Origin: CAYZBM01 sp964476705
GTDB taxonomy: Bacteria; Pseudomonadota; Alphaproteobacteria; Rickettsiales; UBA6187
DNA: 64,000 nucleotides
Assembly (NCBI GenBank): GCA_964476705.1
Contig: CAYZBM010000002.1
Span: forward strand, 7,037 to 71,036
Direction: 5' to 3'
Part shown: one piece after another, positions 54,745 through 63,220 of the stretch
Numbering within the stretch: position 1 is the stretch's first letter
Layout of the letters: every line of letters begins with the position of its first letter
Program-made: the position numbers and the translations under genes
Notes under the pieces: generated by a model
Database searches by the model: none
Seen by the model: only the letters and a program-made list of their open reading frames with translations
Told to the model about the DNA's origin: nothing

Positions 54745-55636
54745 AAGCTGCTTGGGCAGCATCCAACGGATGTTGCATATAACGCCAAGCATCTTTATCG
54801 GCAAAAAATGCTCTCAGTAGCTGGTTATTAAGTCCATGACCTGATTTAAATCCAGTTAATTGCCCTTTAAAATAAGCGCCAGCTAAAAATATATCGCCAA
54901 TACAATCAAGAATTTTATGTCTAACAAACTCATCATTATAACGCAGTGAACCTTCATTTAAGATTTTGTCTTTACCAACTACAATCGCGTTATCTAAGCT
55001 GCCACCTTTTAGTAAACCTTTTGAGCGTAAATAATCAACTTCATGTGCAAAACCAAAGGTACGAGCGCGGCAAAGATCATTTTTAAAAGAAAAACTGTTA
55101 GATTCAAAAGTACCTTCTTGCTGGGCAATCACATTGTCACCAAAGTCAATTTTAAGATTAACTGAAAAATCATCAGCCGGGGATATAGTTAAAAACTCAC
55201 CATTTTTTTGTCCTTCAACTTTTATTTCTTTCAAAACTTCAATTATTTTACGCATTCTACCTTGTTTTTGTTTGCCGGCACATTCAAGTAAAAAAACAAA
55301 AGGTTCTGAACTACCATCCATAATTGGCACTTCAGGTCCATTTAATTCAATTATACAATTATCAATACCACAACCCCATAAAGCAGCCATTAAATGTTCA
55401 ATAGTTGCAACTTTTACTCCAGCATCATTATTAATAGTAGTGCATAAAGTAGTTTCATTAACATTTAGGTAATTAGCATGAATAACATTATCTTTATCCG
55501 TAACATCAGTACGTTTAAATATTATTCCGGTATCTACAGCAGCCGGCAATAAAGTTAACGAAATTTGATTGCCAGTATGTAAGCCAATACCAGAACAAGA
55601 TACAATATTTTCAATGGTTTTTTGATAATCAAACAT
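54743..55636 (-). CDS. lpxC: UDP-3-O-acyl-N-acetylglucosamine deacetylase
   Basis: 297 residues. LpxC is the committed zinc enzyme of lipid A synthesis, so this cell makes LPS. Zinc ligands are His81 (TIEHLMAALWG), His240 and Asp244 (HKILDCIGD); His267 in KSGHGLNNQ is the catalytic His. The C-terminus (HPLDAAQAA) ends where a palindromic-element fragment begins, so the last residues may have been trimmed by insertion. The catalytic core is complete. Confidence 0.96.
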   Translation of the reverse strand: MFDYQKTIENIVSCSGIGLHTGNQISLTLLPAAVDTGIIFKRTDVTDKDNVIHANYLNVNETTLCTTINNDAGVKVATIEHLMAALWGCGIDNCIIELNGPEVPIMDGSSEPFVFLLECAGKQKQGRMRKIIEVLKEIKVEGQKNGEFLTISPADDFSVNLKIDFGDNVIAQQEGTFESNSFSFKNDLCRARTFGFAHEVDYLRSKGLLKGGSLDNAIVVGKDKILNEGSLRYNDEFVRHKILDCIGDIFLAGAYFKGQLTGFKSGHGLNNQLLRAFFADKDAWRYMQHPLDAAQAA

Positions 55637-55740
55637 TTTTAAAACACCTAATTGCTATTATAATTTCTATTATTTTCCTGATTATAAGATAGCAACTAGG
55701 GATAGTAATAACAAATAACAGTTTGTTACCATTTATTACA

Positions 55741-55774
55741 AAATTGGTTCTTTTTGGTAATTTTGTCGTTAAGT
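55741..55774 (+). repeat. PE-B element, left-end fragment
   Basis: AAATTGGTTC to GTCGTTAAGTT matches the first 35 bases of the element at 20753-20899, with three differences. No right end was found nearby. Confidence 0.5.
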
Positions 55775-55825
55775 TAAGCGAATAAGAGATGTTATTGAGA
55801 GTTGGTTACTCGAAAACGCGTCATT

Positions 55826-55930
55826 CAGGTTCTTATCTTTTTTCCAAAATATTATCAATAAAATTAGCCTCGACTTTAGTCGAAGGCTATAAATATTTTT
55901 ATATTTTGGTTGAAAAAGAAAGAGACCTGA
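55826..55930. repeat. Imperfect 105-bp hairpin with a 60-codon open frame across it
   Basis: Outer arms CAGGTTCTTATCTTTTTTCC and GAAAAAGAAAGAGACCTG pair imperfectly, and the inner arms TAGCCTCGAC and GTCGAAGGCTA pair with one bulge around TTTA. A 60-codon frame (55789-55971) runs through it by chance or as a relic; no family was recognised. Together with the PE-B fragment it fills the 377-base gap between lpxC and tatA. Confidence 0.4.
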
Positions 55931-56012
55931 ACCTACTTTGCGGCTTGGAGTATACTATAAAATTTACTTAAAATTTACAAAGTGATCTTACTAAAAAATA
56001 TAATTAAACAAC

Positions 56013-56207
56013 CTAATCTTTCTTACTTTCTTCTGTTTTCTCAGCAGTTTTCCCGGCGTTTTCAGCTTCCTCATCTTTTTGTAGGCCTTCTCGCATATTG
56101 CGGATTCCTTTGCCAATATCACCCATAACTTTGGGTAGTTTGCCAGCACCAAATATCACAAAAACTAAGATAAGAATAATAATTAATTCCGAAAAACCGA
56201 TACCCAT
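56013..56207 (-). CDS. tatA: Twin-arginine translocase subunit TatA
   Basis: 64 residues. It has an N-terminal membrane helix (FSELIIILILVFVIFGAGKLP) with the conserved FGAGKLP hinge, an amphipathic helix (VMGDIGKGIRNMREGL), and an acidic/Lys tail. TatA forms the pore of the Tat system for folded proteins. tatB and tatC are not adjacent, which suggests dispersed tat genes. Confidence 0.94.
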   Translation of the reverse strand: MGIGFSELIIILILVFVIFGAGKLPKVMGDIGKGIRNMREGLQKDEEAENAGKTAEKTEESKKD

Positions 56208-56280
56208 ACTACTACCTTAAATGACCAAATTATTTGCAAGATATTTATAAATAGGATGCTATTTACAAGCTTAAGCATAA

Positions 56281-56766
56281 CTATCTTTGTGCTAAAAGTC
56301 TAATAATTTGTCCGGTGTGAACCCTAGTAATTAACTGCATAGCTTGTGAGAATTGGGCTATATTGCCATCTAACATGCCAATTTCGTCGATAAAATTCTT
56401 GCGGATATAAATTTCATTTTGTTCAAAAAGCGATCTGACATAAAGCAGGCTTTCGGCAATAACATCAAGTCTGGGCTCTTTTTCATCAACAGCTCTTCTT
56501 TTAAAACTTTTGTAAATTTTTTCACGATATTCTTCAGGATCCCATAAAGGACCTACGGCTTGTTTAAAAAGATTGTGAGTATCTTGCGGCCAATTACGAT
56601 TAATTTCAATAACATTAGATAATGAAACTACAAGTCCTCCGACTGGTCTTTGCATAACTTCATAAGGTAAAAGAGCTTTTTCCGTATAAAAATTAAGGAT
56701 GTTTTTTAACCAACCTTCTTGATTATAAAAATTCTCAGGTAGCGGATTGGGATTAATCTCGTTCAT
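56281..56766 (-). CDS. Protein of unknown function (161 aa)
   Basis: I do not recognise a domain. It is a soluble, mostly helical protein with conserved-looking Trp/Pro positions (NWPQDTHNLFKQAVGPLWDPEEY) and an Arg/Lys/Asp-rich middle. There is no signal peptide. It lies upstream of tatA on the same strand, 73 bases away, so both may share a transcript. The good start context and the housekeeping neighbourhood support a real gene. Confidence 0.75.
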   Translation of the reverse strand: MNEINPNPLPENFYNQEGWLKNILNFYTEKALLPYEVMQRPVGGLVVSLSNVIEINRNWPQDTHNLFKQAVGPLWDPEEYREKIYKSFKRRAVDEKEPRLDVIAESLLYVRSLFEQNEIYIRKNFIDEIGMLDGNIAQFSQAMQLITRVHTGQIIRLLAQR

Positions 56767-56842
56767 TATATTTTCCTAAAAACTTGAGTTTAAAGGACTA
56801 TACTGAAGATTATCTCTTTTGGGAAATATTTTTTTATTAGCC

Positions 56843-57490
56843 TTAAGTTATATTAAAGGATTTGGTAAAATTAATTATTGGTCCCAATATAATCCTAGCT
56901 CTTACCCCAAGATATTTTTGATATTCAAGAATTATAAGATTTTTTGTCCCGATATTTTGCCACCAATTAGCTAGTTTAACATTTTCAGGAAAAACCGGAT
57001 AAGGTAATATTTCTATTTGGCTTGAACCAATTCGTCTTTTAATTTCCAGTAAACTCCTAGGTAAATGGTAGCTAGAAGTAACTAAAATAAAAGATTTTAT
57101 ATTATTTTTTTTAATCCAGGCTGAAACCTCTAAAGCGTTTTCATAAGTACTATTTGCCGAATAACCTAATTCAATATTTTGATAAAATTTATCAATACCA
57201 TCCGGTAGTTTCCCTGAGAGAATTAAAGTTTCCATCAGATTAGTTTTATGGCCAACTCCTGAAATAAATAATTTAGGAGCCATTTTTTTTTGTAATAAAA
57301 AAAGTGCTTTATTAATCCTAAGGCTACCTCCAGTTAAGGCTATTATGGCATCGTAAGATTTCTTTTGGTCTAAATAATCAAATTTCTTATCGGTTATAGT
57401 ATTTATAAAATATAAAAAATCACCGGCTATAATGCTAATAGATCCCATGATTATAAGTAAAAAAGTGATAAATATTTTTTTAAAAGTCAT
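56843..57490 (-). CDS. YdcF/ElyC-family protein (DUF218)
   Basis: 215 residues from the ATG at 57490. An N-terminal membrane helix (KIFITFLLIIMGSISIIAG) is followed by the DUF218 alpha/beta domain: DAIIALTGGSLRINKAL, APKLFISGVG, NSTYENALEVSAW and ILVTSSYHLPRSL. Family members (ElyC, SanA, YdcF) act in envelope or polysaccharide metabolism and may bind nucleotides. Its place among envelope genes (lpxC, tatA) fits. Confidence 0.9.
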   Translation of the reverse strand: MTFKKIFITFLLIIMGSISIIAGDFLYFINTITDKKFDYLDQKKSYDAIIALTGGSLRINKALFLLQKKMAPKLFISGVGHKTNLMETLILSGKLPDGIDKFYQNIELGYSANSTYENALEVSAWIKKNNIKSFILVTSSYHLPRSLLEIKRRIGSSQIEILPYPVFPENVKLANWWQNIGTKNLIILEYQKYLGVRARIILGPIINFTKSFNIT

Positions 57491-57524
57491 TTGACCCAAG
57501 ATATATATAATTAAAAGTTTGAGA

Positions 57525-58049
57525 TTAATTAAATTGAATCTGATCGCCTACTTCGATCTTGAATTTTTTAGTTAGGCCAGCATTTATTTCTAAGACGCTT
57601 AAGCTTTTTTGCTCAGAGCTTATTATGGTACTTGACATTATTTTAGTATTTTGAGCAATTTTTACAATTTTATTATTCTCATCAATAAATATCATATCTA
57701 GGCTTATTTTGGTGTTAAACATCCACATATTAATGATTTGTGGGGATTTGAAGATAAATAACATACCTCTATTTCTAGGTAATTCTTTGCGAAACATTAG
57801 GCCGCGGGTCTTTTTTGCTATTGTATCTGCAATTTCTATTTCAAAATTTATAGAATCGCCTATACTATTTTTTATAGTCAAATGTCCTAAATCTAAGGTA
57901 GAAATATTATTGGTATTATTTGGATATAAATTCTGATTAAAAGATGATGGTTTTATACCTAGTTTTTGGGGAAGAAGAAGGAATATAATTAAAATAGCTA
58001 GTAATGGACTTAAAATAATAGCCATTTTATTTTTTTTTATAAAACTCAT
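57525..58049 (-). CDS. DUF192 family exported protein
   Basis: 174 residues. An N-terminal membrane anchor (MAIILSPLLAILIIFLLLP) precedes a DUF192 domain with RGLMFRKELPRNRGMLFIF, NMWMFNTKISLDMIFID and VLEINAG, the family hallmarks. The function of DUF192 is not established. It is 26 bases upstream of the YdcF gene on the same strand, so probably in one operon. Confidence 0.9.
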   Translation of the reverse strand: MSFIKKNKMAIILSPLLAILIIFLLLPQKLGIKPSSFNQNLYPNNTNNISTLDLGHLTIKNSIGDSINFEIEIADTIAKKTRGLMFRKELPRNRGMLFIFKSPQIINMWMFNTKISLDMIFIDENNKIVKIAQNTKIMSSTIISSEQKSLSVLEINAGLTKKFKIEVGDQIQFN

Positions 58050-58062
58050 GAAATTAAGTCTC

Positions 58063-58237
58063 TATAGTATTTAAGTTTAAAATTACTAATATTATGGATC
58101 CTTAATAAAACATAGAAATTGTTATAAGAATATGTTTTTTCAGGGCAACCCGTCCTTAGATTTAGTCAGGAATATGGCATTATAGAAATGATTTGAACTA
58201 TAATAAAAATTAGTCAATCACTTCTTAATCTACTATA
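58063..58237 (-). repeat. PE-A palindromic element (type 2), full copy
   Basis: 175 bp in reverse orientation with ends TATAGTA and CTACTATA. It contains the ATTATGGATCC tail block, a diverged hairpin 2 (around AAGAATATGTTTTTTCAG), an inserted CCGTCCTTAGATTTAGTC segment, and the ATAATGCCATAT linker (reverse strand). Confidence 0.75.
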
Positions 58238-58283
58238 ATTTAAATTAACTATTTATCAATTATTTTGTACGGTTCTTTAGATT

Positions 58284-58826
58284 ATGAAAAAGAAAAAAAC
58301 AATATTGCTTATTATTAGTGGTAGTATCGCAGCATATAAAGCCCTAGAGCTTATTAGGTTGTTAATTAAAAATTCTATTACTGTTGTTCCTGTATTAACT
58401 AAAAGTGCTGAAGAATTTGTAACGCCAATGTCGGTAGCGGTAATTAGCGGCAATAATGTTTATACCGATTTATTTTCTTTAAAAGATGAAGCTGAAATTG
58501 GCCATATAAATTTATCTAGAAATGCCGATTTGGTAGTAATAGCTCCGGCGAGCGCTGATATAATTTCTAAGATGGCATTGGGTCTAGCTAATGATTTAGC
58601 AAGCACCTTACTTCTGGCTAATGATAAAAAAACTTTAATAGTTCCCGCCATGAATGTTAAAATGTGGGAAAATAAAGCTGTTCGCCGAAATGTTGATATT
58701 TTAAAAAAAGATGGAGTTATATTTTTAGGTCCTGATTCTGGCGACTTGGCTTGCAAAGAAGAAGGTTATGGCCGGATGGTTGAGCCAGAAGAAATACTCA
58801 AAAAAGTTCTAGCTATCCTAGAATAA
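58284..58826 (+). CDS. coaC: Phosphopantothenoylcysteine decarboxylase (CoaC half)
   Basis: 180 residues, a flavoprotein that decarboxylates phosphopantothenoylcysteine in coenzyme A synthesis. It has ISGSIAAYKALELIRLL, the active-site region GHINLSRNADLVVIAPASAD, the PAMNVKMW motif that clamps the substrate, and the DSGDLACKEEGYGRM lid with the catalytic Cys. In most bacteria this is the N-terminal half of bifunctional CoaBC; here it ends in its own stop codon and a palindromic element separates it from coaB. Confidence 0.93.
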   Translation: MKKKKTILLIISGSIAAYKALELIRLLIKNSITVVPVLTKSAEEFVTPMSVAVISGNNVYTDLFSLKDEAEIGHINLSRNADLVVIAPASADIISKMALGLANDLASTLLLANDKKTLIVPAMNVKMWENKAVRRNVDILKKDGVIFLGPDSGDLACKEEGYGRMVEPEEILKKVLAILE

Positions 58827-58838
58827 CCTAATTTAAAT

Positions 58839-58913
58839 TATAGTAGATCAAGCAATGATTTTCCACTTTAATTACTTACATAAATACATTCATTTCAATT
58901 AAGAAATACTATA
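58839..58913 (+). repeat. PE-A hybrid short copy between coaC and coaB
   Basis: 75 bp: the first 40 bases are type 1 (TATAGTAGATCAAGCAATGA and onward) and the rest is a type 2 tail (CATTTCAATTAAGAAATACT, ending TATA). The centre, with the linker and hairpin 2, has been deleted. Confidence 0.75.
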
Positions 58914-58925
58914 TACATACTAGAT

Positions 58926-59597
58926 ATGAAAAAAAATAAACTACAAGGTTTAAAAATACTGATAACTATGGGGCCAACAATCGAGAAAATTGACCCAGTG
59001 CGTTATATATCTAATTATTCTTCGGGCAAGCAAGGTTATTATATTGCTCAAGGTTTGGCAGATTTAGGAGCTAAAGTTATTTTAGTGTCTGGGCCGGTGA
59101 GTATAGCTATAAATAAGCATAAAAATATTAAACTAATAAAGATAGAAACCGCAAAAGAAATGCTAAAAATATGCGAAGAAAATTTGCCGGTAGATATTGG
59201 AATTTTTGTGGCAGCGGTTTGTGACTTTAGACCTAAAAAAATTCTAAAAAATAAAATAAAAAAACAACTAGATGAAAATGAAATAAATTTAAATCTAGTT
59301 AAAAATCCAGATATTTTAAAAACTATAGCTACTCATAAAGAGCGTCCTAAAATAGTGGTAGGTTTTGCCGCAGAAAGCGAAAATCTATTAGCTAATGCTA
59401 CAAAAAAACTGCAAGAAAAGTCTTGTGATTTAGTAGTTGCTAATGATATAGCTAAAAATAAGGTCTTTGGAGATGAGGAGAATAAAGTTACTTTTGTCTT
59501 TAATAAAGATAAAAAAATTACTCATCTAGATTTGCCATTACTTGCAAAAAAAGATGTAGCTTTATTTTTAGCTGATTTCCTGGCGGATTGCTTATAA
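58926..59597 (+). CDS. coaB: Phosphopantothenate-cysteine ligase (CoaB half)
   Basis: 223 residues. CoaB joins cysteine to 4'-phosphopantothenate. It shows ILITMGPTIEKIDPVRYISNYSSGKQGYYIA (the nucleotide-binding start), VAAVCDFRP, the KNPDILKT lysine/asparagine motif, VGFAAESEN and CDLVVANDI. The start codon lies 12 bases after the palindromic element. The two CoaBC halves are encoded separately but in order on one strand. Confidence 0.93.
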   Translation: MKKNKLQGLKILITMGPTIEKIDPVRYISNYSSGKQGYYIAQGLADLGAKVILVSGPVSIAINKHKNIKLIKIETAKEMLKICEENLPVDIGIFVAAVCDFRPKKILKNKIKKQLDENEINLNLVKNPDILKTIATHKERPKIVVGFAAESENLLANATKKLQEKSCDLVVANDIAKNKVFGDEENKVTFVFNKDKKITHLDLPLLAKKDVALFLADFLADCL

Positions 59598-59627
59598 AAT
59601 TATTATTAAAAAAGAAGGATTTAAAAT

Positions 59628-60098
59628 ATGTCGCAAGTTGAAATAAAGATTAAACGTTTTGAACATGGTAATTCTTTGGATGTGCCACATTATGCTACTT
59701 TAGGTAGTGCTGGAATGGATTTATCAGCAGCTATAGATAATGATATAACTATAAAAAAAGGTGAAAGAGCTTTAATTAAAACCGGGATAGCTATAGCTTT
59801 ACCTTTAGGATATGAAGCGCAAATTAGACCGAGATCAGGCTTGGCTTTAAAAAATGGAGTTACAGTTTTAAATACTCCAGGTACTATAGATTCTGATTAC
59901 CGAGGAGAAATAGGAGTTATTCTGATTAATTTAGGAGTTGAAGATTTTACCGTAACTCGAGGTATGAGAATTGCCCAAATGATTATTGCTAAATACGAGC
60001 ATGCTAAATTAAGCTTAAGTATAGATTTAGATGAAACTGCGAGAGGAGAAGGTGGTTTTGGTTCCACAGGAATTAAAGAAAAAGTATCAGTTAGTTAA
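59628..60098 (+). CDS. dut: dUTP diphosphatase
   Basis: 156 residues, a trimeric dUTPase that keeps uracil out of DNA and supplies dUMP. All five motifs are visible: [50 protein letters not shown] and GGFGSTG. It follows coaB by 30 bases. The coaBC-dut pairing is a widespread bacterial gene order. Confidence 0.97.
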   Translation: MSQVEIKIKRFEHGNSLDVPHYATLGSAGMDLSAAIDNDITIKKGERALIKTGIAIALPLGYEAQIRPRSGLALKNGVTVLNTPGTIDSDYRGEIGVILINLGVEDFTVTRGMRIAQMIIAKYEHAKLSLSIDLDETARGEGGFGSTGIKEKVSVS

Positions 60099-60109
60099 GG
60101 GTCTATATA

Positions 60110-60523
60110 ATGATCAATAGCAAATTTTATGAAGCCTTAGAAGTTGTTGTTTATATTGCCATTTATTCTGGTGGTAAGGCCGTTTCTAGTAGTGAAATTT
60201 GTAAATACAAAAATGTAGCCCCTCGTTACCTAGAAAATCTTTTGAAATTATTATCTAAATATAATATTATTAAAGGAACTACAGGACCTAAGGGGGGCTA
60301 TATCTTGGCTCGAGAAAAACGTAAAATTACGCTTTTAGAAATAGCTGAGATCTTTAAAAATTCAAATATTCGTCATGAAAATAACATCTTAGCTAGCTTA
60401 AAAAATAATGTTGAAAGTCATTTAGACCAGTTATTAGTTGGTATTACTTTGGAAGAAATCTGCAAACAGGCCGAGCCTTTGCTTCTAGGGCAGTTTAAAA
60501 CTAAGCCTGACTTTAACATCTGA
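60110..60523 (+). CDS. Rrf2-family regulator without IscR cysteines
   Basis: 137 residues. The winged helix has EALEVVVYIAIYSG, VAPRYLENLLKLLSKYNIIKG and TGPKGGYILAREKRKITLLEI. The three clustered cysteines that bind the iron-sulfur cluster in IscR are missing. This suits a CymR/CysR-like sensor of cysteine status, and cysK follows directly. The gap to cysK holds a perfect 11-base-arm inverted repeat that is a likely operator. Confidence 0.9.
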   Translation: MINSKFYEALEVVVYIAIYSGGKAVSSSEICKYKNVAPRYLENLLKLLSKYNIIKGTTGPKGGYILAREKRKITLLEIAEIFKNSNIRHENNILASLKNNVESHLDQLLVGITLEEICKQAEPLLLGQFKTKPDFNI

Positions 60524-60532
60524 AACTGATTC

Positions 60533-60557
60533 TTATTGATAATCCCATTATCAATAA
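60533..60557. promoter_or_regulatory. Inverted repeat upstream of cysK, likely operator
   Basis: TTATTGATAAT and ATTATCAATAA are exact reverse complements around CCC. The core TGATAAT-CCC-ATTATCA resembles a Fur-type box with a 3-base spacer, but its position between rrf2 and cysK also suits Rrf2 binding. Confidence 0.6.
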
Positions 60558-60653
60558 TTTATAAAGAAAACCTTGATTTTTTGGCTAAATTCTAGATAAT
60601 ACATACTGTATTTTATATAGATTTATAAATTAAATAGATTAATAGGATGGATC

Positions 60654-61643
60654 ATGAGTACTAATCATAAAGTTAAAGAACATAATTATATTCCATCACT
60701 AAAAACTAAAGGTCGTGGTAGATGTTATGAAAATTTTGCTGATGCTGTTGGCGATACGCCACTGGTTAAACTAAATAGAATTGCCAAAGATGCTAATTGT
60801 GTAGCTAAAATTTATGCTAAATTAGAATTTTTTAATCCACTATCTAGTGTGAAAGATCGTTTAGCTTATGGAATGATTGAACATGCCGAGCAACAAGGAA
60901 TTTTAAATTCTGAAAGTGTAATTATTGAACCTACTTCCGGGAATACTGGAATTGCTTTGGCTTTTATTTGTGCAGCAAAAGGTTATAAACTTATTTTGAC
61001 TATGCCAGAGAGTATGTCAATTGAAAGACGTAAGATGCTTAAACTTCTTGGCGCTCATTTAGAATTAACTCCAGCATCTAAAGGAATGAAAGGTGCTATT
61101 GAAAAAGCTGAAGAATTAGCTAAGGAGAATAAAAATTCTATAATTTTACAACAATTTACAAATCCAGCTAATCCAGTTATTCACGAGCATACAACGGCAG
61201 AAGAGATTTGGAATGATACTCATGGTAAAGTTGATATTTTTATAGCAGGCGTAGGTACTGGTGGTACAATTACCGGTGTTGGTAAATTCTTAAAAGAAAA
61301 AAATAATAATGTAAAAATAATTGCGGTTGAACCAGAAGATAGTCCGGTATTATCAGGCGGCCAACCTGGCCCCCATAAAATCCAAGGAATTGGTGCTGGC
61401 TTTATTCCAGAAATTTTAGATAAAAGTTTGATCGATGAAGTAATTACTATTGGTAATGAAACAGCCTTTAATACCGCAAGATTAGTGGCTACTACAGATG
61501 GTATACCAGTTGGTATTTCGTCAGGTGCTACAATTGCGGCAGCCTTAGAAGTTGCTGCTCGTCCAGAAAATAAAGGCAAAACTATAGTTACAATAGTAGC
61601 TTCTTGTGCCGAACGTTATTTATCTACAGCATTGTTTGAATAA
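60654..61643 (+). CDS. cysK: Cysteine synthase
   Basis: 329 residues. This PLP enzyme makes cysteine from O-acetylserine and sulfide. The PLP lysine is in [15 protein letters not shown], the substrate loop is [13 protein letters not shown], and the phosphate cup is [15 protein letters not shown]. The first 25 residues extend beyond the usual start. It is followed with no gap by a ThiF/MoeB-like gene that starts at the next base. Confidence 0.95.
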   Translation: MSTNHKVKEHNYIPSLKTKGRGRCYENFADAVGDTPLVKLNRIAKDANCVAKIYAKLEFFNPLSSVKDRLAYGMIEHAEQQGILNSESVIIEPTSGNTGIALAFICAAKGYKLILTMPESMSIERRKMLKLLGAHLELTPASKGMKGAIEKAEELAKENKNSIILQQFTNPANPVIHEHTTAEEIWNDTHGKVDIFIAGVGTGGTITGVGKFLKEKNNNVKIIAVEPEDSPVLSGGQPGPHKIQGIGAGFIPEILDKSLIDEVITIGNETAFNTARLVATTDGIPVGISSGATIAAALEVAARPENKGKTIVTIVASCAERYLSTALFE

Positions 61644-62402
61644 GTGCGTCTAAGTCCTGAACAACATAAACGCTATTTGCGGCAAATTAATCTCGACCGC
61701 GTTGGTATATCGGGACAAAATTTGCTGCAAGCTAGCAAAGTATTGGTTGTAGGTAGCGGTGGCTTAGGTTCGATAATTCTTCCTTATTTAGCTGGTAGTG
61801 GCATTGGAACAATTGGGATTATAGATTCTGATATTGTGGAGTTAAGTAATCTACATCGCCAGACCATTTTTGATTATGCGGATATTGGTAAAAGTAAGGC
61901 TCTAGTTGCTAAAAATAAATTATTAGCACTTAATCCTGATATAGAAGTTATTGCTTATAATGAAAGATTTGAAAATAATAAAAATTCCAGTGTAATTGAA
62001 AAATACCAACTTATAGTTGATGCATCAGATAATTTTGCTACTAAATTCGCGTTAAATGAGGTATGTATTTCTCAGAAAAAGACTTTTATCTGGGGAGCGG
62101 TACAAGAATTTTCTGGGCAAGTAGGGGTAGTTAAACATAATCTGCAAAAAAAATATCCTTGTTTTGAATGTTTTTGTCCAAAAAATATTTTAAATAATAA
62201 TGCGCTGCAAAATTGTAATAGTTTAGGAGTTTTAGGTAGTGTAGTTGGAGTTATTGCCTCACTTCAAACTACCGAAATATTAAAAGAATTATTACAAATA
62301 CCTGAAAGTTTGGCGGGAAGTATTTTAATTTATGATGGTTTAAAATCTCAATTAAGAAAAGTGGGGTTGTCAGTAAATAGTGAATGTTTATCTTGTAAGT
62401 GA
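61644..62402 (+). CDS. E1-like adenylyltransferase (MoeB/ThiF family)
   Basis: 252 residues, GTG start abutting the cysK stop codon. The ATP-binding fold has VLVVGSGGLGSIILPYLAGSGIGTIGIIDSD, then LSNLHRQTIFDYADIGKSKA, and the thiolation-cysteine region NCNSLGVLGSVVGV. Zinc cysteines are CFECFC and ECLSCK. It adenylates the C-terminus of a sulfur-carrier protein (MoaD, ThiS or CysO type). No carrier gene adjoins it; thiE elsewhere in the window makes a thiamine role possible, and coupling to cysK makes a cysteine role possible. Confidence 0.92.
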   Translation: MRLSPEQHKRYLRQINLDRVGISGQNLLQASKVLVVGSGGLGSIILPYLAGSGIGTIGIIDSDIVELSNLHRQTIFDYADIGKSKALVAKNKLLALNPDIEVIAYNERFENNKNSSVIEKYQLIVDASDNFATKFALNEVCISQKKTFIWGAVQEFSGQVGVVKHNLQKKYPCFECFCPKNILNNNALQNCNSLGVLGSVVGVIASLQTTEILKELLQIPESLAGSILIYDGLKSQLRKVGLSVNSECLSCK

Positions 62403-62411
62403 TGAGAGCAT

Positions 62412-63149
62412 ATGCCACGTTATAAATGTATAGTTGAATATGATGGAACTAATTTTTGTGGCTGGCAAATCCAAGAAAATGGTAAAACTATTCAAGGAGA
62501 AATAGAAAAAGCCATAAAATTATTTTCTGGTGAAGATGTGACTATTTGTACGGCAGGGAGAACAGATTCTGGGGTCCATGCTTTGGCGCAAGTATTTCAT
62601 TTTGATTTAAGTAAAGAATATAATGTTGAAAATATTCGTGGAGGCTTAAATTTTCATTTAAGTACCGATGCTATTTCAGTTTTATCGGCAGAAATTGTTG
62701 ATGAAAATTTTCATGCGAGATTTGGGGCAAAAAAACGCCATTATAAATATATCATTATAAATAGACGAAGCCCTTTAGCTTTAAATTTAAATAGGGCTTG
62801 GCATGTACCGGTTATTCTTGATATAGGCGCTATGAATCAGGCTGCAAAATTATTTTTAGGAACGCATGATTTTACTAGCTTTAGAGACTCTGAATGCCAG
62901 GCAAAATCAGCAATAAAAACAATTGATAGTTTAGATGTAGTTAAGCATGATCATGATATAATAATTTCAATATCGGCAAAATCCTTTTTACACCATATGG
63001 TTAGAAACATAACTGGGACCTTAAAATTAGTTGGCGAAGGAAAATTATCCGTAAATGATATCCCTGAAATTTTTGCTAAAAGAGATCGAGCTGCAGCAGG
63101 GCCGACAGCGCCGGCTTGTGGGCTTTATTTTGTTAAGGTTGAGTATTGA
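62412..63149 (+). CDS. truA: tRNA pseudouridine(38-40) synthase
   Basis: 245 residues. TruA modifies positions 38-40 of the anticodon stem. The catalytic Asp52 lies in CTAGRTDSGVHALAQV, with VEYDGTNFCGWQIQ at the start and SAKSFLHHMVRNITGTL near the end. Its TGA stop lies inside the operator-like inverted repeat of the next locus. Confidence 0.97.
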   Translation: MPRYKCIVEYDGTNFCGWQIQENGKTIQGEIEKAIKLFSGEDVTICTAGRTDSGVHALAQVFHFDLSKEYNVENIRGGLNFHLSTDAISVLSAEIVDENFHARFGAKKRHYKYIIINRRSPLALNLNRAWHVPVILDIGAMNQAAKLFLGTHDFTSFRDSECQAKSAIKTIDSLDVVKHDHDIIISISAKSFLHHMVRNITGTLKLVGEGKLSVNDIPEIFAKRDRAAAGPTAPACGLYFVKVEY

Positions 63150-63164
63150 TTTGACACATCAATA
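63144..63164. promoter_or_regulatory. Operator-like inverted repeat at the Phd/ParE locus
   Basis: TATTGAT and ATCAATA are exact inverted repeats separated by seven bases (TTGACAC), which contain the -35 box. It fits autorepression by the antitoxin. Confidence 0.6.
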
Positions 63165-63178
63165 AAATACTTTATTAT
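63151..63178 (+). promoter_or_regulatory. Sigma-70 promoter of the Phd/ParE locus
   Basis: Consensus TTGACA (63151-63156) and TATTAT (63173-63178; five of six consensus bases) are 16 bases apart. It is the best promoter match seen in the window. Confidence 0.6.
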
Positions 63179-63220
63179 ATCTTTTAAAGAACTTTATTTA
63201 ATTTTTTATTGGATATGCAG

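Noticed and set aside
55789..55971. A 60-residue protein between lpxC and tatA
   Set aside because: The frame spans a hairpin, has no clear ribosome binding site, and matches no family; kept only as a repeat.
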